From: Streptomyces leeuwenhoekii
Lineage (GTDB): Bacteria; Actinomycetota; Actinomycetes; Streptomycetales; Streptomycetaceae
Direction: 5' to 3'
NCBI RefSeq assembly: GCF_001013905.1
Contig: NZ_LN831790.1
Coordinates: forward strand, 7,764,001 to 7,828,000
Length of the DNA stretch: 64,000 nt
Shown here: piece after piece, positions 9,201-16,481 of the stretch
Layout of the letters: each line of letters begins with the position of its first letter
Position numbering within the stretch: position 1 is the first letter of the stretch
Position numbers and translations under genes: made by a program
The notes under the pieces: generated by a model
What the model was told of the DNA's origin: nothing
The model's input: only the letters and a program-made list of their open reading frames with translations
Database searches by the model: none

Positions 9201-10082
9201 ATGGTGAACCCGGTGGTGGTCGGGGTGGACGGCTCGCCCTCCAGCCTGGCCGCGGTGGAGGTCGCGGCGCGCGAGGCCGCCCTGCGCGGCACCGAGCTGC
9301 GGCTGGTGCACGCCTTCGGCGGCCCGTCGGTGCACATGCCGCCCCATGTGCGGCCGTGGAGCCCCGCCACGGCGGGACTGCGCGAGCTGGTCGACGGGAC
9401 CCTGGCCGAAGCGGAGCGGCGCGCCCGCGGGGCCGCGCCCCGGGTGCGGATCACCCGTGACGTCACCGTGGGGGAGCCGGTCGTGGTGCTGGAGATCGAG
9501 TCGCGCACCGCCTCGCTGGTGGTGGTCGGCAGCCGCGGCCTGAGCGGATTCGGCAGCCTGCTGCTCGGCTCGACGGGCGTGCATCTGGCCGCCCACGCCC
9601 GCTGCCCGGTGCTGGTGGTACGCGGCAGGCCGGAGCCGGCGGGCCCCGTGCTGCTGGCGGCCGACGGCTCGCCCGCCGGGCAGGCGGCCGTCGCGTTCGC
9701 CTTCGCCGAGGCGTCCCTGCGCGGGACCGGCCTGCTGGCGCTGCACGTGTGGAGCACCCGGACCGAACGCGCCTACGACGGTCCCGCCGATCCGCCCTTC
9801 GTGACGTACGACGAGGGGCATCTGCGCGACGAGGAGGAGCACATGCTCGCCGCGGCGCTCGCCGGCCACCGGGAGCGCCATCCGGGCGTCGACGTGGAGT
9901 CCCGGCTGGTCCGCGGACGGGTCCGCGCCGCCCTGATCGACGCGAGCGGCGCGGCCCAGCTGGTCGTGGCCGGTGCGCGGGGCCGGGGCGGTTTCACGGG
10001 CCTGCTGCTCGGCTCGGTCAGCCAGGCCCTGCTGCACCACGCCCACTGTCCCGTGGCCGTGGTGCGCTCGGGTCCGCGGTGA
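9201..10082 (+). CDS. Universal stress protein, tandem UspA domains
   Basis: 293 aa made of two UspA domains (about 1-145 and 150-293). Each ends with the ATP-binding loop of the family: GSRGLSGFGSLLLGS in the first and GARGRGGFTGLLLGS in the second, with the following hydrophobic CPVLVV/CPVAVV strand. The start VVGVDGSPSS is canonical. Such tandem proteins in actinobacteria bind ATP and are induced by hypoxia, dormancy or redox stress. It follows the GH65 gene closely, so sugar phosphorolysis and stress may be co-expressed (inference). Confidence 0.92.
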   Translation: MVNPVVVGVDGSPSSLAAVEVAAREAALRGTELRLVHAFGGPSVHMPPHVRPWSPATAGLRELVDGTLAEAERRARGAAPRVRITRDVTVGEPVVVLEIESRTASLVVVGSRGLSGFGSLLLGSTGVHLAAHARCPVLVVRGRPEPAGPVLLAADGSPAGQAAVAFAFAEASLRGTGLLALHVWSTRTERAYDGPADPPFVTYDEGHLRDEEEHMLAAALAGHRERHPGVDVESRLVRGRVRAALIDASGAAQLVVAGARGRGGFTGLLLGSVSQALLHHAHCPVAVVRSGPR

Positions 10083-10088
10083 CCGCTG

Positions 10089-10580
10089 TCAGCCGTGGTA
10101 GGTGATGTAGCCGTTGCCGTCGCGGTCGTTGGCGGACCTCGTGTAGGAGTGCACGTCGGCGCGGGCGCCGGACGGCTTGCAGAAGTAGATGGTGTCCTTG
10201 TCGTTGTTCCAGATGAAGTTGCAGTTCTGGCGGTAGACGACGTTGCCGGCGTCGGAGTCGGTGCCGCGGCCGCCGCGCAGCTTGATGAAATCGCCGGGCT
10301 GGAGGTGGTGGTTCGCGGTGAAGGCGAACCGGTTGCCGGTGGCGTCCTTGACGACGTACCCCTTGAGGTTCACCGTCGCGGTGCGCGAGTAGTTCTTGAT
10401 GACCAGGTACTCGTCCTTGGTGTTGCCGCCCGAGCACCGGTTGGAGTCCCGGCCGGGAGCGTCGTACTGGATCGCCTTGATCTTCAGCGCCGACGAGTAC
10501 TCGGCGGCCTGGGCCGGAGCCGCGGTCACCAGGCCGCATATTCCGGCGGACACGACGGCCAGGGCATGACGCTTACGCAT
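10089..10580 (-). CDS. Secreted lamin-tail-domain (LTD) protein
   Basis: 163 aa with a Sec signal peptide (MRKRHALAVVSAGICGLVTAAPAQA, cleavage near residue 25). The mature domain (ALKIKAIQYDAPG... DEYLVIKNYS... LKGYVVKD... FAFTANHHLQPGDFIKLRGGRGTDS... YRQNCNFIWNN) follows the bacterial lamin-tail/intermediate-filament-tail beta-sandwich. Two cysteines are in the mature domain outside the signal. Extracellular role unknown; similar short proteins are common in Streptomyces. ATG at 10580 is chosen for the signal peptide and the GAGGGGGGA site upstream. It is convergent with the stress-protein gene, seven bases apart. Confidence 0.85.
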   Translation of the reverse strand: MRKRHALAVVSAGICGLVTAAPAQAAEYSSALKIKAIQYDAPGRDSNRCSGGNTKDEYLVIKNYSRTATVNLKGYVVKDATGNRFAFTANHHLQPGDFIKLRGGRGTDSDAGNVVYRQNCNFIWNNDKDTIYFCKPSGARADVHSYTRSANDRDGNGYITYHG

Positions 10581-10818
10581 GAGGAGTCCCCCCTCGATGG
10601 TGCGGATGGAGCGCCTGGAGCTTACAGCGCCCGTGAACAGGGCGTGGCAAAAGGGTGGAGGAAGCGTGGTGAGACGTCCTGTGCGGGGCAACCGGTCGCC
10701 GTCTCCCGGCGCTTGGCACCCCGGCTCACCCGATCGGCCGCATCGCCGCGCGCGGGCCGCGGCGCCCCGTTAGAGTCGACCGTGAGCGAGCCGCCCAGGG
10801 CGAAGACGGGCGGACCGT

Positions 10819-10888
10819 GCGTTGGTGGTCCAAGGCAAGACGCTCCGCTTCCTGCGGGGAGATGCAGGTGCAAGGCCTGCCCAACGCT
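10819..10888 (+). tRNA. tRNA-Gly(UCC)-like cloverleaf RNA with non-canonical T loop
   Basis: The 70 bases fold as a full cloverleaf. The acceptor stem GCGTTGG/CCAACGC is 7 bp and perfect; the D arm GTCC-AAGGCA-AGAC has A14, G18, G19 and A21. The anticodon stem CTCCG/CGGGG carries loop CTTCCTG (anticodon UCC, 10850-10852), a 4-base variable loop follows, and the T stem GCAGG/CCTGC has loop TGCAAGG. Tertiary pairs U8-A14, A15-U48, G19-C56 and T54-A58 are possible. G1-C72, C2-G71, G3-C70, C35, C36 and U73 match bacterial tRNA-Gly identity. Odd points: position 55 is G instead of U, 37 is U instead of a purine, CCA is not encoded, and pair 13-22 is a mismatch. A terminator follows at once. It may be a specialised or non-proteinogenic tRNA, or a tRNA-like regulatory RNA. 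Confidence 0.6.
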
Positions 10889-10897
10889 TCGTCGATG

Positions 10898-10931
10898 ACC
10901 CGCCCCCGTACCCACGGGGGCGGGTTCTTTT
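10898..10931 (+). terminator. Intrinsic terminator of the tRNA-like RNA
   Basis: A perfect 12-bp stem, ACCCGCCCCCGT (10898-10909) with ACGGGGGCGGGT (10914-10925), has a four-base loop and is followed by TCTTTT. It lies 10 bases after the tRNA-like element on the same strand. It is one of only two hairpins I listed here that are followed by a plus-strand T-run, and it isolates the RNA from the transporter operon that starts about 200 bases on. Confidence 0.9.
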
Positions 10932-11128
10932 CGCGGGCGACCGCCCGGGCGAGCGCGGGTGCCGGGCCACGCCGACGACCCGTCGGAGCCGTTCCGGCCT
11001 CTTCCGGCCGGGCGGAGCGGGCGGAACCACCCGCCAGGTGACACCTGTCATGCGGACTGATGGCAAAGCGCACTGGTCCGCGGCGAGCGGTCTGGATCAG
11101 ACTGGTCGGCGTGACCGAGGGTGCGACT

Positions 11129-12061
11129 GTGAGAGCAGTGGATCTGCGCTGCTCCTATGCTGAGTTCGAAGCCGTCCGAGGGGTGAGCCTCGATGTCTTT
11201 CCGGGGGAGCTGTACGCCCTCCTGGGAACCAACGGAGCGGGGAAGACCACCGTTCTGGAAACCCTCGAAGGCCATCGGCGCCCCTCGTCGGGACAGGTGG
11301 AGGTGCTGGGCCGCGACCCGGCCGGCGACCGGCACCTGATCCGCCGCCAGGTGGGCATGATGCTCCAGGAGTCCGGCTTCGCCGGTGAGCTCACCGCCCT
11401 GGAGACGATCCGCATGTGGGCCGGGCTGAGCACCGTGCCGTCCGACCCGAGGCGGGCACTGGAAGCCGTCGACCTGACCCACCGGAGCCAGGTGCGGGTC
11501 CAGAACCTCTCCGGTGGAGAGCGCCGCCGGCTCGACTTCGCCCTGGCCACCCTCAACGCGCCCAGGGTGCTCTTCCTCGACGAGCCGACGACGGGTCTGG
11601 ACCCCGAATCGCGCGTCCGGATGTGGGAACTGATCGACGAATCGGTCCGGACGGGGACGACCGTGCTGCTCACCACCCACTACCTGGAAGAGGCCGAAGC
11701 CCTCGCCGACCGCATCGCCATCATGCACGAGGGCCGCATCGTGGTGAGCGGGGACAAGCAGGGTCTGCTCTCCCGCGAGCCCTCGGTGATCTCCTTCCGG
11801 ACGGACACCGCCGGCGAGGCGCGACCGCCGGATCTGCCGGACGTCCTGGAGCCCCCGGTGCGACGCCCCGGGGGCAGGGTGGAGATCCGCAGCTTCCAGC
11901 CGCAGCGGGACCTGTCCTCGCTGCTCCAGTGGTCGTACGACCAGGGCACCGAGCTCGAAGGGCTGGAGGTGCGCCGCGCGTCGCTGGAGCACCTGTTCAA
12001 GGCCGTCGTACGCGGTGAGCGGACGGACGGCACGGCAGCGCCGAAGGAGACGAGCCGGTGA
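11129..12061 (+). CDS. ABC-2 type transporter ATP-binding subunit
   Basis: About 310 aa. It has a single ABC ATPase domain with Walker A GTNGAGKTT, signature LSGGERRRLDFA, Walker B VLFLDEPTTGLD and switch histidine in LLTTHYLEEAE, plus a C-terminal region typical of DrrA/CcmA-type exporters. It overlaps the membrane subunit by 4 bases (GTGA), so the two are made together. They probably export or give immunity to the lanthipeptide encoded just downstream (inference from position). The start is uncertain: GTG at 11129 has GAGGG seven bases upstream, but in-frame GTG at 11111 and ATG at 11060 are possible. Confidence 0.88.
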   Translation: MRAVDLRCSYAEFEAVRGVSLDVFPGELYALLGTNGAGKTTVLETLEGHRRPSSGQVEVLGRDPAGDRHLIRRQVGMMLQESGFAGELTALETIRMWAGLSTVPSDPRRALEAVDLTHRSQVRVQNLSGGERRRLDFALATLNAPRVLFLDEPTTGLDPESRVRMWELIDESVRTGTTVLLTTHYLEEAEALADRIAIMHEGRIVVSGDKQGLLSREPSVISFRTDTAGEARPPDLPDVLEPPVRRPGGRVEIRSFQPQRDLSSLLQWSYDQGTELEGLEVRRASLEHLFKAVVRGERTDGTAAPKETSR

Positions 12062-12825
12062 GCGTTCCCGGAAGCGGCCTCGCGGTCAAAGGCGTGATGG
12101 TCATCGCCGCCACCGAGCTGAAGCTCGTGGTCCGCAACCGTGCGGCCGCCGCACTGGCGCTGCTGATGCCGGTCGCCATCGGCGCCTACCTCGCCTTCAA
12201 GACACCCGACCTCGGCGCCCAGGGCCAGGCGGAACTGTGGGTGTGGGTGGTCACCCTCCAGGTCGCGGCGCTGCTGGGGTTCACCGTGTACATCACCACC
12301 ACGATCTCCTTCGCCGCCCGCCGCCAGGACCTCTACCTCAAGCGTCTGCGCTCGGGGGAGCAGAGCGACCTGGTGATCATCCTCGGACTGGCCGTCCCCC
12401 CGCTGCTGCTCTCCGTACTGCAACTCGCGGTCATCCTGGGCATGTCGGGCGTCGGCGGACTGCCGGCGCCCCGGGCATGGTGGTTCCTGGTGGCGGCGGT
12501 CGCCGGAGGCGGCCTGATGTGCTCGGCCGTCGGGGTACTGACGAGTGTCTGGACCCGGGGCGCCGAAAGCGCCCAGATCACCACCGCCCCGTTCTTCTTC
12601 CTGCTGCTGATGGGCACCGTCCTCGCGATGCGCGCGGGCCCCGACGCCTCGCCGCTCCAGCTCGCGCTTCCGGGGGGTTCCGTCGCCGAGTTGATCCGGC
12701 TGGCCTGGACCTCCGACGGCGGCGTCGCCTCCGCCGGGACCGCGGCCTGCGCCGTCCTCGCCGGGTGGGTGGTGCTGCCCCTGCTGCTGGCGGTCAGGAC
12801 CTTCCGCTGGTCCCCCCGCCAGTGA
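12058..12825 (+). CDS. ABC-2 type transporter membrane subunit
   Basis: 255 aa with about six hydrophobic helices (for example AAALALLMPVAIGAYLAF, AELWVWVVTLQVAALLGFTVYITTTI and VVLPLLLAVRTF). This is the size and layout of ABC-2 permeases. The region around YLKRLRSGEQSDLVIILGL resembles the cytoplasmic coupling segment (LRRLRATPV in relatives). It is translationally coupled to the ATPase gene. The next gene, an F420-type reductase, starts 50 bases later, which places the pair at the left end of the lanthipeptide operon. Confidence 0.87.
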   Translation: MSVPGSGLAVKGVMVIAATELKLVVRNRAAAALALLMPVAIGAYLAFKTPDLGAQGQAELWVWVVTLQVAALLGFTVYITTTISFAARRQDLYLKRLRSGEQSDLVIILGLAVPPLLLSVLQLAVILGMSGVGGLPAPRAWWFLVAAVAGGGLMCSAVGVLTSVWTRGAESAQITTAPFFFLLLMGTVLAMRAGPDASPLQLALPGGSVAELIRLAWTSDGGVASAGTAACAVLAGWVVLPLLLAVRTFRWSPRQ

Positions 12826-12875
12826 CGACCCGTCCTGAAGAGGTTCGGGACCCCGACCCCGGAGCGTGACGACGC

Positions 12876-13871
12876 ATGCCCAGCATCAGCATCATGTACC
12901 CGACCATGCCGTCGAGGATCGAGTCGGTGGTGCCCTACGCGCGTCTCGCGGAGCACTCCTCGGGACGGCGGCTCTGGCTCGGCCAGTCCCTGTGCGTCGA
13001 GACGCACGCGGTGTTCGCCGCGCTCACCGGCCGAGGACTCGACATCGGCTTCGGGTCCGACGTCGCCCTGATGCCGATGCGTCACCCGCTGACCGCCGCC
13101 GTCGACGCCAGGTCCGTGGCGGCGCTCTCCGGGCGGACCTACATCGCCGGGATCGGGCCCGGCGACACGGAGATACAGCGTCGCATGCTGGGGTCCGTGT
13201 ACGAGCGGCCCGTCTCCGCGACCCGTCACTACATCCGGATGATGCGCACCCTGCTCGACGGCGGCACCGTGGAGGAGACCGAGGGGCCGTGGGCGACCGA
13301 GGGCCTGCGGCTGCCGCCGATGAAGAACGCGCCGGTGGAGATCGGCCTCGGCGTCCTGCGGGAACCGATGGCGCGGCTGGCCGGGGAAGCCGCCGACTGG
13401 GCCATCACCTGGCTCACGCCCCTCGACTACCTGAGCGGCCGGCTGATGCCGGCCATGGCCTTCGCCGCCCGCGCCGCGCAGCGGCCCGCCCCCCGAGTGG
13501 CCGCCCTCGTGCACTGTGCCGTCGCCCGACCGGACCGGGACCTCGCCCGGGTCTGCCTGAGCGCCGTACAGGGGCATCTGTCGGCCCCGCACTACACCGA
13601 CATGCTCAACCGGGCCGGGGTCCCGGTCGACCGGCGCGACCCGCGCACCGGGGCCGAACTGCTGGTCCGGCACGGCGTGATGGCGACCGGAACGGCACAG
13701 GACATCGCCGCCGCCCTCGGGGCCTACCACGCGGCGGGTGTCGACGAGGTCATCATCAGCGTCGGCGGTGTGCAGGTGGCGGAGGGTACGCGGGCCGCGC
13801 TGCGGGACCTGGCGGACATCCTCCAGGCGGCCGAGCACAGCGCGCCCCGGGGCCCGGCACCGGCCGCCTGA
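12876..13871 (+). CDS. LLM-class F420-dependent oxidoreductase, LanJ-like (first copy)
   Basis: 331 aa with the bacterial-luciferase-like TIM barrel. Recognisable strands are RRLWLGQSLCVETHAVFAAL, FGSDVALMPMRHPL, TYIAGIGPGDTEIQRRML and APVEIGLGVLREPMARLAGEAADWAITWLTPLDYL. In class V lanthipeptide clusters such F420H2-dependent enzymes (LxmJ in lexapeptide) reduce dehydroalanine or dehydrobutyrine to D-Ala or D-Abu. A second, related copy is at 19503-20486. A strong terminator lies about 200 bases downstream, so this gene forms a unit with the ABC-2 pair. The role follows from context and family, not from a residue I can prove. Confidence 0.85.
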   Translation: MPSISIMYPTMPSRIESVVPYARLAEHSSGRRLWLGQSLCVETHAVFAALTGRGLDIGFGSDVALMPMRHPLTAAVDARSVAALSGRTYIAGIGPGDTEIQRRMLGSVYERPVSATRHYIRMMRTLLDGGTVEETEGPWATEGLRLPPMKNAPVEIGLGVLREPMARLAGEAADWAITWLTPLDYLSGRLMPAMAFAARAAQRPAPRVAALVHCAVARPDRDLARVCLSAVQGHLSAPHYTDMLNRAGVPVDRRDPRTGAELLVRHGVMATGTAQDIAAALGAYHAAGVDEVIISVGGVQVAEGTRAALRDLADILQAAEHSAPRGPAPAA

Positions 13872-14224
13872 TCCGGCGGCCGGGCCCGCGCCGGTCACGG
13901 CCGCGCCACGGTCACGGGCCCGTGTCTCCTCGCGGCCGGCCGCGCGACCGCTCTGCGCTCCGGCGCCTGCCGGTGCGTCACCCGCCGTACGCGCTGCGGC
14001 CGCGCGCGACCGCACCCCTTCGTCCGGGCTTGCGGCGGACCGCCCCGGCGGGCGGGCGCGGTCGTCCTTCCGCCACCCCTGCCGCACCGTGCGGCAGGGG
14101 TTTTCCGACGTGGGACGGACGCCGCCCCCGACCGCCCGTACCGCCCAGTGGCCGGAACTGTCATGCCAGAGTCGTGACATATGACACTCGTGGGGCAGTC
14201 ACACCTCATCCAGGAGTGGTGAGG
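13872..14224. promoter_or_regulatory. Intergenic region between the two halves of the lanthipeptide cluster
   Basis: No gene supported. The left part is GC-rich; the terminator of the upstream unit lies at 14075-14104. After it, at about 14164-14196, sequence becomes less GC-rich with an imperfect palindrome centred on CATATG (GTGACATATGACAC). This is a likely promoter or operator for the biosynthetic operon that begins near 14260. Confidence 0.45.
14075..14104 (+). terminator. Intrinsic terminator after the first F420 reductase gene
   Basis: A 12-bp perfect stem, ACCCCTGCCGCA (14075-14086) with TGCGGCAGGGGT (14090-14101), three-base loop, running into TTTT. It separates the ABC-2/reductase unit from the core lanthipeptide operon, implying a second promoter at about 14.16-14.26 kb. 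Confidence 0.88.
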
Positions 14225-14292
14225 TACGTGACTGGTTACGTGACGTTCCTGAATCAAGAATGCTGCCCATGGCCTCCAGTCAGGTACGTGTC
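14225..14292. promoter_or_regulatory. Three TACGTGnC direct repeats at the start of the lanthipeptide operon
   Basis: TACGTGAC occurs at 14225-14232 and 14237-14244 (12 bases apart, about one helical turn), and TACGTGTC at 14285-14292. Same-face direct repeats like these suit a dimeric activator such as the LuxR-type response regulator encoded at 24621-25241. The third copy lies inside the coding frame if the methyltransferase starts at 14260, so it may argue for a later start. The repeats are seen; the regulator is inference. Confidence 0.45.
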
Positions 14293-15351
14293 AAATCTCA
14301 CGAGGGTGACGAAAGCGTCGCGCGGATGGACAGCGTGCAGCAGGCCGCGATCGATCTGCTGGGCAAGGCGGACCTGATCACCCCCATGGCGCTGCGGGTC
14401 GCCGCCACGCTGAAGCTGGTCGACCACCTCGAAGCCGGCGTGACGGACCTGCCCGGGCTCGCCCGGGTGACCCGGTCCCATGAACGGCCGCTGGGGAAGG
14501 TCCTCGATCACCTGGTGAGCCTCGGAGTCGTCGAGCGCGCGGGGGAGCGGTACCGTGTCTCCGCCCTGGGAGCACCCCTGTCCTCCCGGTGCGATCACCT
14601 CGGCGTCCGGCCGATGCTCGACGTCGAGCACCTGATCGGGAAGGCCGAACTGGCCATGGTCGATCTGCTGCACACCGTGCGCACCGGGGCAGCGGCCTAC
14701 GAGGAGCGCGGCGTCACCCTCTGGGAGGACCTGAACGCCGCGGGCGGCGGCGCCCCGGGCATGGACGCCTTCAGGCGCACGGCCGCGCTGTTCGACGCCG
14801 AGGCCATCGCCGAACAGTTCGACTGGTCCCAGGTTCGCGACGTCGTCGACGTCGGAGGGAACTCCGGAGCGGTCGCGATCAGCCTGCTCCAGGCACACCC
14901 CCATCTGACCGCGACCGTCTTCGACCTGCCCTGCTTCGGCCCCGCCGCCCGGGAAGCCATCGAGCGGGCGCAACTCGCCGACCGCTGCGAGGTGACCTCG
15001 GGCAGTTTCTTCGACGGCCTGCCCCCGGGCCGGGACGTGTACCTGCTCTCCGCGATCCTGGCGGACTGGTCCGACGAGGACGCGGTACGGATCCTGCGGC
15101 AGTGCCGCCGAGCCGCCGGCCCCACCGGCGTGGTCCTCCTCGCGGAGGTCCACCTCCGGGCCGACCACCCCGATCCCGTGCACCGCACGGCCGCCGCCCT
15201 GCGGATCGAGGCCAGTATGGGCCACCCGGACCGCACCCCGGCCGACCTCGCCGAACTGGCGGCGCGCGCGGGCCTGCGGGTGACCTGGGAAGGCCGGCAC
15301 ACCCCCGTGCGGTCCCTGCTGGCGCTGCGCGCAGAGACGGAACTCAGATGA
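14260..15351 (+). CDS. SAM-dependent methyltransferase of the lanthipeptide cluster
   Basis: 363 aa. An N-terminal winged-helix dimerisation domain (about 23-110) precedes a class I SAM domain with motif I VVDVGGNSGAVAISLL (about 205-220), acidic FDLPCF and a C-terminal AEVHLRAD segment. This is the layout of O-methyltransferases of the acetylserotonin-methyltransferase type. In class V lanthipeptides a methyltransferase dimethylates the peptide N terminus, so this enzyme is the candidate, though the fold is better known for O-methylation. The start is unclear: ATG 14260, 14269 or 14326 are in frame and none has a good ribosome site; family similarity begins near 14326. The stop overlaps the next gene (ATGA). 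Confidence 0.85.
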   Translation: MLPMASSQVRVKSHEGDESVARMDSVQQAAIDLLGKADLITPMALRVAATLKLVDHLEAGVTDLPGLARVTRSHERPLGKVLDHLVSLGVVERAGERYRVSALGAPLSSRCDHLGVRPMLDVEHLIGKAELAMVDLLHTVRTGAAAYEERGVTLWEDLNAAGGGAPGMDAFRRTAALFDAEAIAEQFDWSQVRDVVDVGGNSGAVAISLLQAHPHLTATVFDLPCFGPAAREAIERAQLADRCEVTSGSFFDGLPPGRDVYLLSAILADWSDEDAVRILRQCRRAAGPTGVVLLAEVHLRADHPDPVHRTAAALRIEASMGHPDRTPADLAELAARAGLRVTWEGRHTPVRSLLALRAETELR

Positions 15352-16481
15352 ACGGCGGGGCCACAGGGGTGGCGTACGTCGCCCGCGGACTGGACGAGGT
15401 TCCCGCCGTCACCCGCCTGCTGACCCGGCTCGGCCTGGGAGACCTGCCGCCGGACGAGGTCAGCGGTGCCGTGGGCCGCAACGACAACTGGGTCGGCACC
15501 ACGACCGGCGGAGCGGACGTCTTCATCAAGCGCGTCCACGGCGTGGAGCCCGAACGGTCGCTCCGGATCCGGAGGCTGATGCGCTTCGAGCAGTTCGTCA
15601 GGGCCGGCAACCCCACCTCGGCGCCCCGGTGTCTGGGATGGGACGAGTCGGCGGGCGTCTTCGTGCACCGCCGGGTGCCGGACGCGGTCAGCGGGTCGGT
15701 GCTGATGATCCGCGAGCAGTTCACCCCCGACCTCGCCCGGCGCACCGCCGAGATCCTCGCAGGACTGCACTCGAGCACTCTCGAACCCCGGCCGGAACTC
15801 GACGACCCCGTGACCCTCCTTCCTTCCTCCCGGCTCATGGAAGGTCTCCCGCTGCCGCTGTTCGAGCGATGTTCCGCCGCTCAGCTCCAGGCCTGGTCGC
15901 TCATGCAGAAGGACGGCGAACTCTGCGAAGCGGTCGGCGCGCTGGAGACCGCGAGCGCAGCCGCCCGCCCGAGCCCCGCCCACTGCGACCTGCGGGTCGA
16001 CCAGATACTGGTGGACGGAAGCGGCACGGTGCTCCTCACCGACTGGGAGGAGTTCCGCCTGGCCGATCCCGCCCGGGACACCGGTGGTTTCGTCGGCGAG
16101 TGGCTCTACCGGGCCGTGCTCGACGTGCCCACCACACGCGGCGACGACCCCTCCGCCCCGGCCACGGTGACCGAACTCGACGAACGGACCATCGTCACCC
16201 GCGGCATCGCGAAGCTGGAGCGGCTGCGTCCTCTCATCACCGCCTTCTGGAACGCCTACACCGAGGCCCGTCCGGTGGACCGGGACATGGCCGCCCGGAC
16301 CGCCGCCTACGCGGGGTGGCACCTGCTGGACCGGCTCCTCGCCGGCGCGATGAACGTCTCCCGGCTGCAACCGATACAGCGGGCGGCGGCGGGGATAGGA
16401 CGCCGCGTCCTCATCGCCCCCGACCGGGCCGTACCGGCGCTCGGCCTGGGCGCCCCTCTTGCCGGAGGTCCGGGGAAGTGA
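15348..16481 (+). CDS. Class V lanthionine synthetase component, kinase-like (LanK/LxmK-like)
   Basis: 377 aa with an aminoglycoside-phosphotransferase fold. The N lobe has DVFIKRVH (ATP lysine region). The catalytic loop is HCDLRVDQ with His212 and Asp214, and the metal-binding DxE appears as DWEEF at 232-236. In the lexapeptide and pristinin systems such a protein phosphorylates Ser/Thr of the precursor so that the HopA1-like partner can eliminate phosphate. The motif is intact enough for catalysis; the usual Asn at the end of the loop is Gln here. It overlaps both neighbours by four bases (ATGA and GTGA), so methyltransferase, kinase and lyase are translationally coupled. Confidence 0.85.
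   Translation: MNGGATGVAYVARGLDEVPAVTRLLTRLGLGDLPPDEVSGAVGRNDNWVGTTTGGADVFIKRVHGVEPERSLRIRRLMRFEQFVRAGNPTSAPRCLGWDESAGVFVHRRVPDAVSGSVLMIREQFTPDLARRTAEILAGLHSSTLEPRPELDDPVTLLPSSRLMEGLPLPLFERCSAAQLQAWSLMQKDGELCEAVGALETASAAARPSPAHCDLRVDQILVDGSGTVLLTDWEEFRLADPARDTGGFVGEWLYRAVLDVPTTRGDDPSAPATVTELDERTIVTRGIAKLERLRPLITAFWNAYTEARPVDRDMAARTAAYAGWHLLDRLLAGAMNVSRLQPIQRAAAGIGRRVLIAPDRAVPALGLGAPLAGGPGK

Noticed and set aside
10819..10888. Ordinary housekeeping tRNA-Gly
   Set aside because: T-loop U55 is replaced by G and position 37 is U; kept as tRNA-like instead of a standard tRNA.
12876..13871. LLM genes as true bacterial luciferases
   Set aside because: No LuxB partner or fatty-acid reductase genes; position in a class V lanthipeptide cluster explains them as F420-dependent reductases.
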